The notes under the pieces are model-generated. The model saw only the letters and a program-made list of their open reading frames with translations, did no database searches and had not been told where the DNA came from. The translations under genes and the position numbers were made by a program. This document shows, in pieces, positions 34,958 through 42,786 of a stretch of DNA of 64,000 bases; the first letter of the stretch is position 1, and each line of letters opens with the position of its first letter. The stretch covers positions 62,001 to 126,000 of the forward strand of contig JALGZD010000161.1 of the NCBI GenBank assembly GCA_025782395.1, given 5' to 3'. The stretch is from a bacterium. Its GTDB lineage: Bacteria > Joyebacterota > Joyebacteria > Joyebacterales > Joyebacteraceae.

Positions 34958-36079
34958 ATGCGGTCGATAGCGGTCGTCAACCAGAAGGGTGGTTGCGGCA
35001 AAACGACCACCGCTGTAAACCTCGCATCGTATCTTGCTGATTTCGGGAAGAGAGTCCTGCTCGTGGACTGTGATCCCCAGTCCCATGCTTCGATCGGCCT
35101 TGGTGTCGACACAGACAACCTCACCACGTCTACCTACGATGTTCTGATGAATCCCCGGACGTCGATCGATGAGGTGTCCATAGAGGTTACTGAGAACCTG
35201 TACGTCGTTCCCTCAAACGTCGTGCTGTCGGCCGTTGAGCAGCAGCTGTCAGGCAAGACGGACAGGGAGAATCGTCTCAGATGGAAGCTCGACGCCGTCC
35301 AGGACGACTTCGACTATGCAATCGTTGACTGTCCGCCGAGCGTGGGGCTTCTGACCTTCAACGCCATCGTTGCCTGCAACGAGGCAATGGTGGTGATGGA
35401 GCCGTCGTACTACTCGTTGCACGGCGCCCTCAAGGTCACGGATTCGATCAACCTCGTACGAGAGCAGCTCGGTCTCAGGAAGCGCATCCGCGTGCTTCTC
35501 ACAATGTTCGACAAACGGACTCGCTTCTCGCAGGAGTTCCTTCGCGAGGCCCAGATACGCTTCGGGCGTGAGATGTTTGACACCGTTGTCAGACGGACCG
35601 TTCGCTTCCGAGAGGCGGCGAACTGGGGCGTCGCGATCTCGCATTACGCGCGGACGTGCACGGGCGCGCGCGACTACAAGGCGCTGGCCCAGGAGGTGAT
35701 CGCGGACGAGGAACGTCTCACGAGCAAGGATTTCGAGCCCGTGAGGGAGGTTGAAGCGTCCGGACTGGAACGTGGGATGGAGGACTGGATCCTGTCTCAG
35801 CCTGGTCCGCATTTCGTGGAGGGGGGGATCCTTTTCTCGCTGGTGGCTCCGGAGGCTAACGGGGTGGAGCTGATCGGGAGTTTCAACAACTGGGATCGCG
35901 AGCACAGTGTTGTGCTCAAGCGCGAACCGAACGGCGTGTGGCACACGACGGTGGATCTAGGGCCGGGCCGCCATCTCTACAAGTTTGTTGTGGACGGAGC
36001 GTGGAGAGTGGATCCTGCGAACGAGAACAGAACAGAGCCCAATGAGGATTGCATCGTAGAAGTGTACAGGCAAAGCTAG
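34958..36079 (+). CDS. ParA-type ATPase fused to a C-terminal AMPK-like glycogen-binding domain
   Basis: A 373-residue protein, ATG 34958 behind GAAGGAGG. Residues 1-250 form a complete ParA/Soj ATPase: deviant Walker A K-G-G-C-G-K-T-T (10-17), V-D-C-D-P-Q-S-H (36-43), and Walker B D-Y-A-I-V-D-C-P-P-S (119-128). After a linker (250-284), residues 286-370 match the AMPK beta/CBM48 domain: F-S-L-V-A-P-E-A-N-G-V-E-L-I-G-S-F-N-N-W (Trp 312), then H-L-Y-K-F-V-V-D-G-A-W-R-V-D-P (Trp 349). These are the two Trp that hold glucan in AMPK-type domains. It heads an operon-like set with a second ATPase and a nuclease-fold protein. Positioning a glucan particle or coupling partition to glycogen is inference. 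Confidence 0.9.
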   Translation: MRSIAVVNQKGGCGKTTTAVNLASYLADFGKRVLLVDCDPQSHASIGLGVDTDNLTTSTYDVLMNPRTSIDEVSIEVTENLYVVPSNVVLSAVEQQLSGKTDRENRLRWKLDAVQDDFDYAIVDCPPSVGLLTFNAIVACNEAMVVMEPSYYSLHGALKVTDSINLVREQLGLRKRIRVLLTMFDKRTRFSQEFLREAQIRFGREMFDTVVRRTVRFREAANWGVAISHYARTCTGARDYKALAQEVIADEERLTSKDFEPVREVEASGLERGMEDWILSQPGPHFVEGGILFSLVAPEANGVELIGSFNNWDREHSVVLKREPNGVWHTTVDLGPGRHLYKFVVDGAWRVDPANENRTEPNEDCIVEVYRQS

Positions 36080-36144
36080 CAGCCTGACCGTCCCATACCA
36101 GGCATCGTGCAACAGGACCACTGAGATCTTCGGACTGGATCAAG

Positions 36145-37143
36145 ATGAGCAGCAGCGCGAGCAACAGGACTCCGAAGAGCCTCGCTGACGTATCCCACCT
36201 TTTCTTCTCAAGCACAGAAGAAGAGCCACTGAGGGAAGCGGCGGAGCTAACTGACACGCCTCTTGCCTCAGCCGTTGAGCCTGCGGCTCCGGAAGCCCAC
36301 GATAGTCCCCCTGATGCGGAGGCCGACCTGGTGGGGCGATGGGAGCGCACAAAGCTCTTTGTTGTCACAGGTGGTGACAGCGGCCCCGGGAAATCCACCG
36401 TCGCCGTAAATCTGGCTTATGCGTTCACGAGCACAGGAAGCGTTGGTGTCTTTGACGCAGACCCGAAGATTCCCAATGCCAGGTTCTACATGGGCGCACC
36501 TTCATGGAACTACCTTTCGCCGCTGGTCGGTGAGGGGCGGGCCGCGCCGACCGTGCGGGTCGATTCCGGAATCGTGGCCGTCGACTGTACCGGGGGGGGC
36601 GGTCGCGCGGATGAGTTCCTCGGACGGGGCGAGTCGGTCTACGTCGACGTTGATGGGGACGGGGACGGGAACGGGAACGGTAGGGAGCGGCTCTCCTGTG
36701 CCGTCATCGATCTTGCCATCGGGAGGGCCGCCTGGTTGGCGCCCGTCCTGGATCGAATCGGTCTCTTCGTAGTTGTGGCAAGGCCGGGATGGTCCGGCTT
36801 CAGCGAGGCGTTCGCCGTGCTGGCGCGTCTGAGGCGGGATCTGGGCGTGAGGGAAGTGGGTCTGACGGTCAACATGTCGCCCGACAACGACTACGCTGCC
36901 AGATTTTTCTCGAAGACGAGAGTAGCCGCGGAGCGTCTGTTGTCTATGGATGTACACTTCCTCGGTGGAATGGTCTACGAGGACAATCTCGGGAGAGAGC
37001 AGAGAGAGCGAGGGTCGATCGTTCGTTCCAGACCCGATGCGGTTTTCGCTCTCATGCTCAGAGAAGCGGCATCGAAAGCGCTCGGGTCGGAATGGTCGCG
37101 TGTCGCTCCTCTTGAGCGATGGAAGCCCGGAACGGAGATCTGA
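36145..37143 (+). CDS. MinD/ParA-like P-loop ATPase
   Basis: A 332-residue protein. It begins with P-K-S-L-A-D-V-S-H-L-F-F-S, a short N-terminal motif I associate with a group of MinD-like proteins, then a Pro/Ala/Glu-rich linker. The P-loop T-G-G-D-S-G-P-G-K-S-T (about residues 75-85) lacks the first Lys of the classic deviant Walker A. G-V-F-D-A-D-P-K-I-P-N-A-R-F follows. Residues about 168-183 contain an acidic Gly/Asp/Asn insertion (V-D-V-D-G-D-G-D-G-N-G-N-G-R-E-R) just before the Walker-B-like C-A-V-I-D-L-A strand. ATG 36145 has no strong ribosome site. It lies between the ParA-CBM gene (65 bp) and a nuclease-fold gene (36 bp). Confidence 0.82.
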   Translation: MSSSASNRTPKSLADVSHLFFSSTEEEPLREAAELTDTPLASAVEPAAPEAHDSPPDAEADLVGRWERTKLFVVTGGDSGPGKSTVAVNLAYAFTSTGSVGVFDADPKIPNARFYMGAPSWNYLSPLVGEGRAAPTVRVDSGIVAVDCTGGGGRADEFLGRGESVYVDVDGDGDGNGNGRERLSCAVIDLAIGRAAWLAPVLDRIGLFVVVARPGWSGFSEAFAVLARLRRDLGVREVGLTVNMSPDNDYAARFFSKTRVAAERLLSMDVHFLGGMVYEDNLGREQRERGSIVRSRPDAVFALMLREAASKALGSEWSRVAPLERWKPGTEI

Positions 37144-37175
37144 TTGAGCGATGGAAGCCCGGAACGGAGATCTGA
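37112..37175. repeat. Perfect 32-bp tandem duplication across a stop codon
   Basis: Copies at 37112-37143 and 37144-37175 are identical. The first ends with the TGA of the MinD-like gene. The second sits just before the next gene and includes its ribosome-binding GGAG. Confidence 0.93.
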
Positions 37176-37179
37176 GAGA

Positions 37180-38085
37180 ATGAGACGAATCGAGAGAGTA
37201 CCCCTGCCCGAACCGGCCCAGCTCAGAAGCCTTATCTGCTCGGCGGCAGATCAAATCCATGTAGGGGCGAGGGTTGTGGATGCTGATGCTCAAGGACTGT
37301 CCGGGGTCGACATCATCATGACCGACGAAAGTGGGAGCGCGGTTCTCGTCGACATCATCTCCGATGGCATCAGGACGATTCCCACACGCATCTACGAGCA
37401 TCTCAACTGGCTCGCTGAGAACCGGCGGCTATTCCTGAGGGCCTACTCGGGAGACGGTCTGGTCGGCGCCGATGCGCCGCTTTTTGTCTTCGTGGCGCCT
37501 GCGTTTCCTTCGAGCGTTGTCCGCGCGGTGTCGTGGATGCCGGACGTGTGCGTTCAGCTGGTGCGCGCCGAGCAGCTTCTCGTGGACGGAGATCCGGAAC
37601 TCCTGCTCGAGAAGATAGAACCGAAGCGGACAGATTCCGTCAGCACTGCAGTCGCGCGCCGTGCGCCTGAGCTGAACGGGGGAGCGGAATCACGGCTTGA
37701 AGGGAGAATCGAGTCGGAAGCAGTCCGCACGCTGTTCACGCTCTTCCGATCCGGCGTGGACGGACTCGACGGCAGGATATCTGCCGATGAGGCCAACGGT
37801 GGTTTTCAGTTCGTGCTGGATGGGACACGACTCGCGACCGTGGCCGTTTCTCCGGGCAGCTTCACTGTGTCGACGGGGGACCCTGTCACGAATCCAATTG
37901 TGGTCTCGGACCGCGTCTCGCTTGAGCGGGCGCTCAATGCCGTGATCTCATTCTTCGTGAGAGAGGGGCGGGTATGCCCGGCCGATCATGACGGAGATAG
38001 CGGAGCAAGCGAGCTGACACGCGACGAACAGGCCGAGCTCAGGCGGATATGGGACGAGGGGATCTCGGGTGAGGCAGGCAGCTAG
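37180..38085 (+). CDS. Degenerate PD-(D/E)XK nuclease-like protein
   Basis: A 301-residue protein, start ATG 37180 after GGAGATCTGAGA. A TTG at 37144 would extend into the duplicated sequence and looks less likely. Residues 25-75 follow the strand pattern of DUF91/NucS-like nucleases (V-G-A-R-V-V-D-A-D, G-V-D-I-I-M-T-D-E-S-G-S-A-V-L-V-D-I-I). The second acidic-Lys motif, usually (E)-I-K, reads D-I-I-S, so the catalytic Lys is missing. The C-terminal half is a separate alpha/beta region. It is third in the ParA-CBM set, possibly a DNA-binding adaptor for the ATPases. Confidence in the fold is moderate. Confidence 0.65.
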   Translation: MRRIERVPLPEPAQLRSLICSAADQIHVGARVVDADAQGLSGVDIIMTDESGSAVLVDIISDGIRTIPTRIYEHLNWLAENRRLFLRAYSGDGLVGADAPLFVFVAPAFPSSVVRAVSWMPDVCVQLVRAEQLLVDGDPELLLEKIEPKRTDSVSTAVARRAPELNGGAESRLEGRIESEAVRTLFTLFRSGVDGLDGRISADEANGGFQFVLDGTRLATVAVSPGSFTVSTGDPVTNPIVVSDRVSLERALNAVISFFVREGRVCPADHDGDSGASELTRDEQAELRRIWDEGISGEAGS

Positions 38086-38131
38086 GTCTTACCACAGCGC
38101 AGAAAGCCCGATCCGCAGGGACCGGGCATAC

Positions 38132-38153
38132 AAAAAGGGCCTCATGGCCCTTC
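38132..38153 (-). terminator. Terminator of the sigma-like gene
   Basis: On the minus strand AAGGGCC ... GGCCCTT is followed by TTTTTG. A second hairpin (38106-38127, GCCCG ... CGGGC) serves the convergent plus-strand operon. Confidence 0.75.
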
Positions 38154-38289
38154 ATAATATACAAACCGGTTTGCGCTACGGATTGTGCAGGTCTTTTTCG
38201 CGGAATGCGTCGTTTTTCTGAAAAGCCCTGTGAGTGTGGGGTTTTCCGGCCATCTGAGGAGCGTCGAACCGATCCTGAGGCTACGCTCC

Positions 38290-38832
38290 TCACACCGTCG
38301 TCATGGGTGTATCCTTCCTGAACTCGCGAAAAGCCGCCCTTATCCGGGTCAATTCGCTGGCAACCGTTCTTCGCGACACGTTCAGCGTCTTCGCCACTTC
38401 CTCCTGGGTGAACCCCTCTGCAATGCCGTACAGCACCTGCTGCTGCCTGGCCGTCAACTGGTCGACGGTATCGTGCATCTCGACCGATAGCGCGAAGGCC
38501 TCCGGGACCGCTTCAAGCGGTGCCTGCATAAGGAGCTTCTGCCATTCGCTCGGGATGAATCGGATGGTTTCGGGATCTATGTCGCCGAGCACTCCGTAGA
38601 GGATCACTTGACGGTCGAGATCACCGTCCGGGCAGTCAATCGCCGTCCGCGTCATGAACTTGAGGGCGCGCCAGCGGGCACTGGAGAGATACCAACTCCT
38701 GGTCTTTCCCTCAGGGGAGCGCCAGATATGGATCCTCATCTCCTGCGTGAGGTCATCCCGAAGCATCTCATCAGGCGTGAGTCCTGTCGCGATCCTCGCT
38801 ATGTCCGGCTCCAACTCCTGCCATTTCTCCAT
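38290..38832 (-). CDS. Sigma-70-like factor
   Basis: A 180-residue protein. The N-terminal part (L-R-D-D-L-T-Q-E-M-R-I-H-I-W) resembles sigma region 2, where D-D-L-x-Q-E-x contacts core RNA polymerase. Residues about 122-170 are a clear region 4 helix-turn-helix: L-T-A-R-Q-Q-Q-V-L-Y-G-I-A-E-G-F-T-Q-E-E-V-A-K-T-L-N-V-S-R-R-T-V. It may be an atypical ECF-type sigma factor or a LuxR-like regulator built from sigma parts. No anti-sigma gene adjoins it, and target promoters cannot be told from this window. Confidence 0.8.
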   Translation of the reverse strand: MEKWQELEPDIARIATGLTPDEMLRDDLTQEMRIHIWRSPEGKTRSWYLSSARWRALKFMTRTAIDCPDGDLDRQVILYGVLGDIDPETIRFIPSEWQKLLMQAPLEAVPEAFALSVEMHDTVDQLTARQQQVLYGIAEGFTQEEVAKTLNVSRRTVASELTRIRAAFREFRKDTPMTTV

Positions 38833-38963
38833 CGTCTATCATCCGTTTTGGCACTCTCAAATCGCGAAATGCGCGTCGACCGACCAGCTCAATTCTCTCA
38901 CGATGCAAGGCCGGTGTCAAGATTCCGGCGAATGGCGCCTCGGTCTCTGCGTCGAAACCACTG

Positions 38964-38992
38964 TTGACATCGTTTCGAACTGCCCATATAGA
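38964..38992 (+). promoter_or_regulatory. Consensus sigma-70-type promoter of the coiled-coil lipoprotein gene
   Basis: TTGACA (38964-38969) and TATAGA (38987-38992) are spaced by 17 bp. The leader to ATG 39116 is about 115 bases. Confidence 0.8.
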
Positions 38993-39115
38993 ATGGAATA
39001 ACAAGTTCCGTGCCTGACGCGACACCGGCGTCGGCGGCTTGTGGATTTGCCCCTGTGTCGAACCGCGCCCGATCATTCCGGGTGCCGGGACTCGTGCACC
39101 ACACCGGGAGGCCCA

Positions 39116-39442
39116 ATGAGACAGAAGAGAAGGATCGTAGCATTCGTGTTCGTGTCCCTGATGGGACTGGCTATGTTTGCCGGATGCGCCGCTCAGACTG
39201 CGGGAACAGATGGGTTTCCGGACAACCCCAAGCTTCTCCAGGACGAACTCGAGGAGGTGACGATGGACCTCGAGAACGTGCAGGAGATGCTGGTTGCGAA
39301 CAGGGTTGAGCAGCAGATGGAAGACGGCGATGAAATCAGGAAGACCATACGCGGACTCGAGATGGATCTCTATAACTTGAGAGGCCGCAAGTCCGCCCTT
39401 GAGGAGAGGATCGCCGAGCTGAAGGCAGCCGGCAAGTTGTAG
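39116..39442 (+). CDS. Small coiled-coil lipoprotein
   Basis: A 108-residue protein, ATG 39116 behind GGGAGG. The signal peptide ends in the lipobox M-F-A-G-C. From residue 40 on it is a continuous helix rich in Glu, Leu and Arg (D-E-L-E-E-V-T-M-D-L-E-N-V-Q-E-M-L), predicted to form a coiled coil, ending A-E-L-K-A-A-G-K-L. It resembles small periplasmic lipoprotein tethers or spacers, without a specific family. The transglutaminase-like gene follows 97 bp downstream. Confidence 0.8.
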   Translation: MRQKRRIVAFVFVSLMGLAMFAGCAAQTAGTDGFPDNPKLLQDELEEVTMDLENVQEMLVANRVEQQMEDGDEIRKTIRGLEMDLYNLRGRKSALEERIAELKAAGKL

Positions 39443-39539
39443 ACAACGCCGTTGGCAGTGGACTGGATCTCGCACGGCGCGACGCGGTCTTGAAGAAGGG
39501 TCCGGCGCGTCCATTGAGAATCGCATTGGAGGTGGAGGC

Positions 39540-41039
39540 TTGAGCCTGTACAGGTTGCTCGCAATCTTGCACGTCCTGGCCATTGTTGCACTGATCACGG
39601 TTCCCGCCGAAGCCGCGCCGGAGGAGTACTGGTACGAGACCACGATTGACGGAGCGTCGACCGGTTATGTGAGGGAGTGGATGGAGGAAGACGCGGACGC
39701 CGATGGGAATATCGTCAGCGGTTCCTACACGAGGATGGTGGCCAAACGCGGTCGCCAGCTCGTTCGCGTGGAATTGAGTGAGCGCTGGGTGGAGACACTG
39801 GATGGAACTCCTGTCAGCTATCATCTGACGAGCCGGTTGTCCTCGGAGGAACGCGAGCTGGATCTCACCGTCACGCCCGGGAACGCCAGGCTTCGCATCT
39901 CTCTCATGGACGAGGCCGTAGTGTCGGATGTGTCGCTCGCGGATAATTTCCTCTTCCCGAAAGGGGTTCGGAGGCTACATGTAGAGAGGGGGTTCGTTCC
40001 CGGGGACAGTTATGCGTTCTCCGCGTTTGCCCCTGACTTCTCTGAGGTGGCTTCGTTCGGGGTTTCCATCGTGGGCGCGGAGCAGCTCGAGATCATGGAT
40101 GCGACAGTCGATGTCCACAAGCTCGTGATCGTCTCGCCGCTCTACGGCGGTCTGGAGCTGCATGAATGGCGCGATGAGAAAGGGCTACTGTGGATGTCGG
40201 AAATCGCGGGCACGGGAATCGCGAAGGAGCGGACAACCCGTGAGAAGGCGCTTGCTGAGAAGGAAGCTCTCGACATCCTCTCCTCCGGCGCCGTCCCGAC
40301 GAACGTCTCGATTCGCGCGCCTTTCCGCGTTGACGGCGCCCTCTATGAGGTCTGGATGGACGACGCTGATGTCGCCGAGTTCATAGTTGAGGACAAGAGA
40401 CAATCGATCGAGGGGCGGACCGAACGGGGTGTTCTGGTGAGGATCCGGCGAGTCGAACCCACAAGTGACGCCGTCGTCAGATTCCCGATTCGCAGCACGC
40501 CGATGAAGGACTATCTGGACGGCAATCCCCTCATGCAGACCTGGCATCCGCGAATCCTGGGCGTGGCATCGAGACAGGCCTGGGGAACAGATCAGAACAG
40601 CTGGGAGACTGCGAAGAACATCGAGCACTGGGTATTTCAGGAGGTGGAGAACAAGGGGTTCGGCACGGTCTTTGGCTCCGCCCTCGAAGTGCTGGATGCC
40701 GGGGTGGGCGATTGCAGCGAGCACGCGGTGCTCGCAACCGCTATGGCGCGTTCGATCGGGATCCCGACGAGACTGGTTTCCGGACTCACGTACTATCAGG
40801 AGCAGTTCCTCTACCATATGTGGATCGAGGTGTGGACCGGAGACGATTGGTACGCTCTCGACCCGACTCTCGGCGATGGCAGTGTCGATGCGATGCACTT
40901 CAAGTTCGGAGAAAGCTCGGCGGCACGCGGCAGTGTTGCGGATTTATCGGTCGGCATCCTTCGGGTTTTCAACAGACTGCACGTCGTTGTTAAGGAATAC
41001 GCGATCGAAGGCAAGACCATCGCTCCACAGACGAAGTAG
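39540..41039 (+). CDS. Secreted transglutaminase-like protein
   Basis: A 499-residue exported protein starting at TTG 39540, directly after GGAGGTGGAGG. The signal peptide is residues 1-25 (cut after A-E-A). A beta-rich region of about 270 residues precedes the transglutaminase core: G-D-C-S-E-H-A-V-L-A-T-A-M-A-R (catalytic Cys), then Y-H-M-W-I-E-V (His) and W-Y-A-L-D-P-T (Asp). The complete Cys-His-Asp triad suggests an active protease or cross-linking enzyme of the periplasm or surface. Similar proteins in FCB-group bacteria are unassigned. Its tail and stop codon are duplicated just downstream. Confidence 0.88.
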   Translation: MSLYRLLAILHVLAIVALITVPAEAAPEEYWYETTIDGASTGYVREWMEEDADADGNIVSGSYTRMVAKRGRQLVRVELSERWVETLDGTPVSYHLTSRLSSEERELDLTVTPGNARLRISLMDEAVVSDVSLADNFLFPKGVRRLHVERGFVPGDSYAFSAFAPDFSEVASFGVSIVGAEQLEIMDATVDVHKLVIVSPLYGGLELHEWRDEKGLLWMSEIAGTGIAKERTTREKALAEKEALDILSSGAVPTNVSIRAPFRVDGALYEVWMDDADVAEFIVEDKRQSIEGRTERGVLVRIRRVEPTSDAVVRFPIRSTPMKDYLDGNPLMQTWHPRILGVASRQAWGTDQNSWETAKNIEHWVFQEVENKGFGTVFGSALEVLDAGVGDCSEHAVLATAMARSIGIPTRLVSGLTYYQEQFLYHMWIEVWTGDDWYALDPTLGDGSVDAMHFKFGESSAARGSVADLSVGILRVFNRLHVVVKEYAIEGKTIAPQTK

Positions 41040-41091
41040 CTCAGCACGTTGATCAAGCTCCACAGACGAAGTAGCTCAGCACGTTGACCAA
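41022..41091. repeat. Two 35-bp tandem copies across the stop codon of the transglutaminase-like gene
   Basis: Copies at 41022-41056 and 41057-41091 differ at one base. The first holds the TAG stop (41037-41039). The second supplies the TTGACC -35 box of the next gene's likely promoter, where the first copy reads TTGATC. Confidence 0.93.
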
Positions 41092-41112
41092 CAGGTCGTG
41101 TTGTTGTAGCAG
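41084..41112 (+). promoter_or_regulatory. Possible promoter arising inside a tandem duplication
   Basis: TTGACC (41084-41089) and TAGCAG (41107-41112) are spaced by 17 bp, ahead of the lipoprotein start at 41159. Confidence 0.5.
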
Positions 41113-41158
41113 AGTGACAGAAGAGCGACCACGACCGGGGCTTAATAGGAGACACACG

Positions 41159-41791
41159 ATGATTTGCCTACGTTTCATTCTGATGCTGCTGTTCGCGGTT
41201 CTTCTTGCCGTGGCTACCGGGGGCTGTTCCACCTCTGGGGACGATGCCGCCACAGGGTCCGCCGAGATGGAGACCGAAAACCGGGTTCATGAACCGGGAG
41301 AAGGCGGATCGTCGAGAGCAGCGCTCGCGCGCGGCGTGAGCACGGACGACGAGGGGGAAGACGCCGAGCTGGCTCCGGAGATACGCCTGGTCGAGTTCAC
41401 CTACGAGTGGCGCGTGTCTCCAAAGAAGGGGCTTCAGATCGATCTCAGCTTCGAGAATCCGCACGATACGTATGAGCGTGCGCGCGGTTATGTCATTGTC
41501 GTGGCAGGCTACACGAGTTCTGGTGGTGCGGTGAGAGGGGTCTATCCCTGGAACGTGGAACTCAAGGATGGCCTGCCGGACGACTACTCCAACGGCTCGC
41601 ATCTTCTCTTTCGCCGCGAACAGGAAATCAGTGCTTTTATTCCGTACGGGAATTCGGAGGGGTATTATGACAACCTCAGACTTCTCATCTATACAGAAGA
41701 AGGCGAGCTGCTCAACGATCAGCGTTACGAACTGGATGTGACGGGCGCGCCCACAGAAGTCCGGAAGCCGAAGATCCAGTTCAGTCTGTAG
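41159..41791 (+). CDS. Putative lipoprotein
   Basis: A 210-residue exported protein, ATG 41159 eight bases after AGGAG. The signal ends V-A-T-G-G-C-S, a near-lipobox with a less usual residue at -3. After a low-complexity acidic linker (to about residue 75), a beta-sandwich domain covers the rest (Y-E-W-R-V-S-P-K-K-G-L-Q-I-D-L-S-F-E-N, then S-A-F-I-P-Y-G-N-S-E-G-Y-Y). I know no specific family. The next frame is a tiny Lys-rich gene 20 bp downstream. Confidence 0.75.
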   Translation: MICLRFILMLLFAVLLAVATGGCSTSGDDAATGSAEMETENRVHEPGEGGSSRAALARGVSTDDEGEDAELAPEIRLVEFTYEWRVSPKKGLQIDLSFENPHDTYERARGYVIVVAGYTSSGGAVRGVYPWNVELKDGLPDDYSNGSHLLFRREQEISAFIPYGNSEGYYDNLRLLIYTEEGELLNDQRYELDVTGAPTEVRKPKIQFSL

Positions 41792-41811
41792 ATGCGCCAC
41801 GGGGGGAAATC

Positions 41812-41925
41812 ATGGGCAAGGACAAGGTGGGACACGTCGACAAGAAGAAGGCGCAACTGACCAAGAAGGAGAAGCGCCAGAAGAAGAGGGAGAAGAAGCA
41901 GACCAAGAAGACGGGGCTGATATAG
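41812..41925 (+). CDS. Tiny Lys-rich basic protein (37 residues)
   Basis: ATG 41812 follows GGGGGGAAATC, a good ribosome site, and the frame ends at TAG 41925. The product, M-G-K-D-K-V-G-H-V-D-K-K-K then K/R/E/Q-rich sequence to K-T-G-L-I, has about 16 Lys or Arg in 37 residues and no hydrophobic segment. It may bind nucleic acid or the ribosome. It is probably co-transcribed with the lipoprotein upstream. Support is the ribosome site, position and composition only. Confidence 0.55.
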   Translation: MGKDKVGHVDKKKAQLTKKEKRQKKREKKQTKKTGLI

Positions 41926-41964
41926 CCCTGTCTTCCTGGTCTGCCGCACGATACCGCCAGGCTG

Positions 41965-42038
41965 GGTCTGAGCTCCTGGTCCCGACGACATCGTCAGGCC
42001 AGGTCTGAGCTCCTAATCCCACGACACCGTCAGATCCT
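41965..42038. repeat. Two 37-bp tandem repeats at the end of a lipoprotein gene
   Basis: Copies start at 41965 and 42002 (period 37) with several mismatches, and a fainter third copy lies before them. The second contains the stop codon (42013-42015, minus strand) of the lipoprotein gene. Confidence 0.75.
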
Positions 42039-42648
42039 CATCGGGGAAGAAATCGGTGTAGCGCTTGTAGTGGACGACAGTATCGCCATGCGATTCGGTG
42101 CGGTCCGGGATGAAGGACAGTTCGACTCCCTCGAACGAGACCGGAATGCGAAACTCGAACTCCGCGATCTCGATCGGCTGCTCCCAGAGCTTCGTGGTCG
42201 TGACGATGTAGATGGCGCGGTGTTTGCGTATCTCCTGAACATATCTGACCTTGATGAGCTTCTCCTCTCGTGGGGTGAAGCTCATCGTCCATTTGACATC
42301 GGTCTCTGCGCGCACGAAGCCGATCGGCTCGAAACAACCATGTCTCTCTTCCCACACCTTGGTCTGGAACGGGTAGAGGTGATTCCTGTCGATGGGGAAC
42401 GGGTAGAGGATCCCAACGGTAGTGCTCTCATCTGAGTCGTTCCGGAAGTAGTAGAGGGCCGTCACGGTCGTGCGCGTCGCAGACGGTTCGACCGTCACGT
42501 ACTCGCGATAGAACCGGACCCGATTCTGACGGGTCGCCGCGAGGTCGCTGTTCTCCGCGGAAGGGGCGCCGGAGTCGTGCTCGCATCCGCAGACGAGTAG
42601 AAGGAACGCAGCTGCCACGATGATCAGTCCACCGGCCGGGCGCTTCAC
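42013..42648 (-). CDS. Putative lipoprotein with a beta-sandwich domain
   Basis: A 211-residue exported protein. The signal peptide ends in lipobox L-V-C-G-C (about residue 22). The body (Y-V-T-V-E-P-S-A-T-R-T-T-V-T-A-L-Y-Y-F-R-N, S-F-T-P-R-E-E-K-L-I-K-V-R-Y) looks like a single beta-sandwich as in DUF4424-type proteins, but I do not claim that family. It is convergent to the Lys-rich gene and lies downstream of a small barrel gene on the same strand. Confidence 0.75.
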   Translation of the reverse strand: MKRPAGGLIIVAAAFLLLVCGCEHDSGAPSAENSDLAATRQNRVRFYREYVTVEPSATRTTVTALYYFRNDSDESTTVGILYPFPIDRNHLYPFQTKVWEERHGCFEPIGFVRAETDVKWTMSFTPREEKLIKVRYVQEIRKHRAIYIVTTTKLWEQPIEIAEFEFRIPVSFEGVELSFIPDRTESHGDTVVHYKRYTDFFPDEDLTVSWD

Positions 42649-42671
42649 TTGTGTGCCTCCCGAATGTGTGT

Positions 42672-42721
42672 CGCCCTCCCGGTTTCCGTCTGGAACAGAT
42701 CAAGGCGGAATCGGGAGGGCG
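42672..42721. terminator. Hairpin between two minus-strand genes
   Basis: CGCCCTCCCGGTTTCCG pairs with CGGAATCGGGAGGGCG. It probably terminates the barrel gene (42781-43326); the T run is poor, so the call is tentative. Confidence 0.5.
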
Positions 42722-42759
42722 ATCTCAGACTGCCCGTAGATCTTGAGGACAGTCACCTA

Positions 42760-42786
42760 CGCGTCTACAGATCTGCGCGTCTACAG
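42760..42786. repeat. Two 16-bp-period repeats across the stop codon of the small barrel gene
   Basis: CGCGTCTACAG occurs at 42760-42770 and 42776-42786. The second includes the stop codon (42781-42783, minus strand). Confidence 0.7.

Noticed and set aside
38290-38832. LuxR-type quorum regulator
   Set aside because: The C-terminal helix-turn-helix alone could fit, but the N-terminal part resembles sigma region 2 and has no autoinducer-binding domain.
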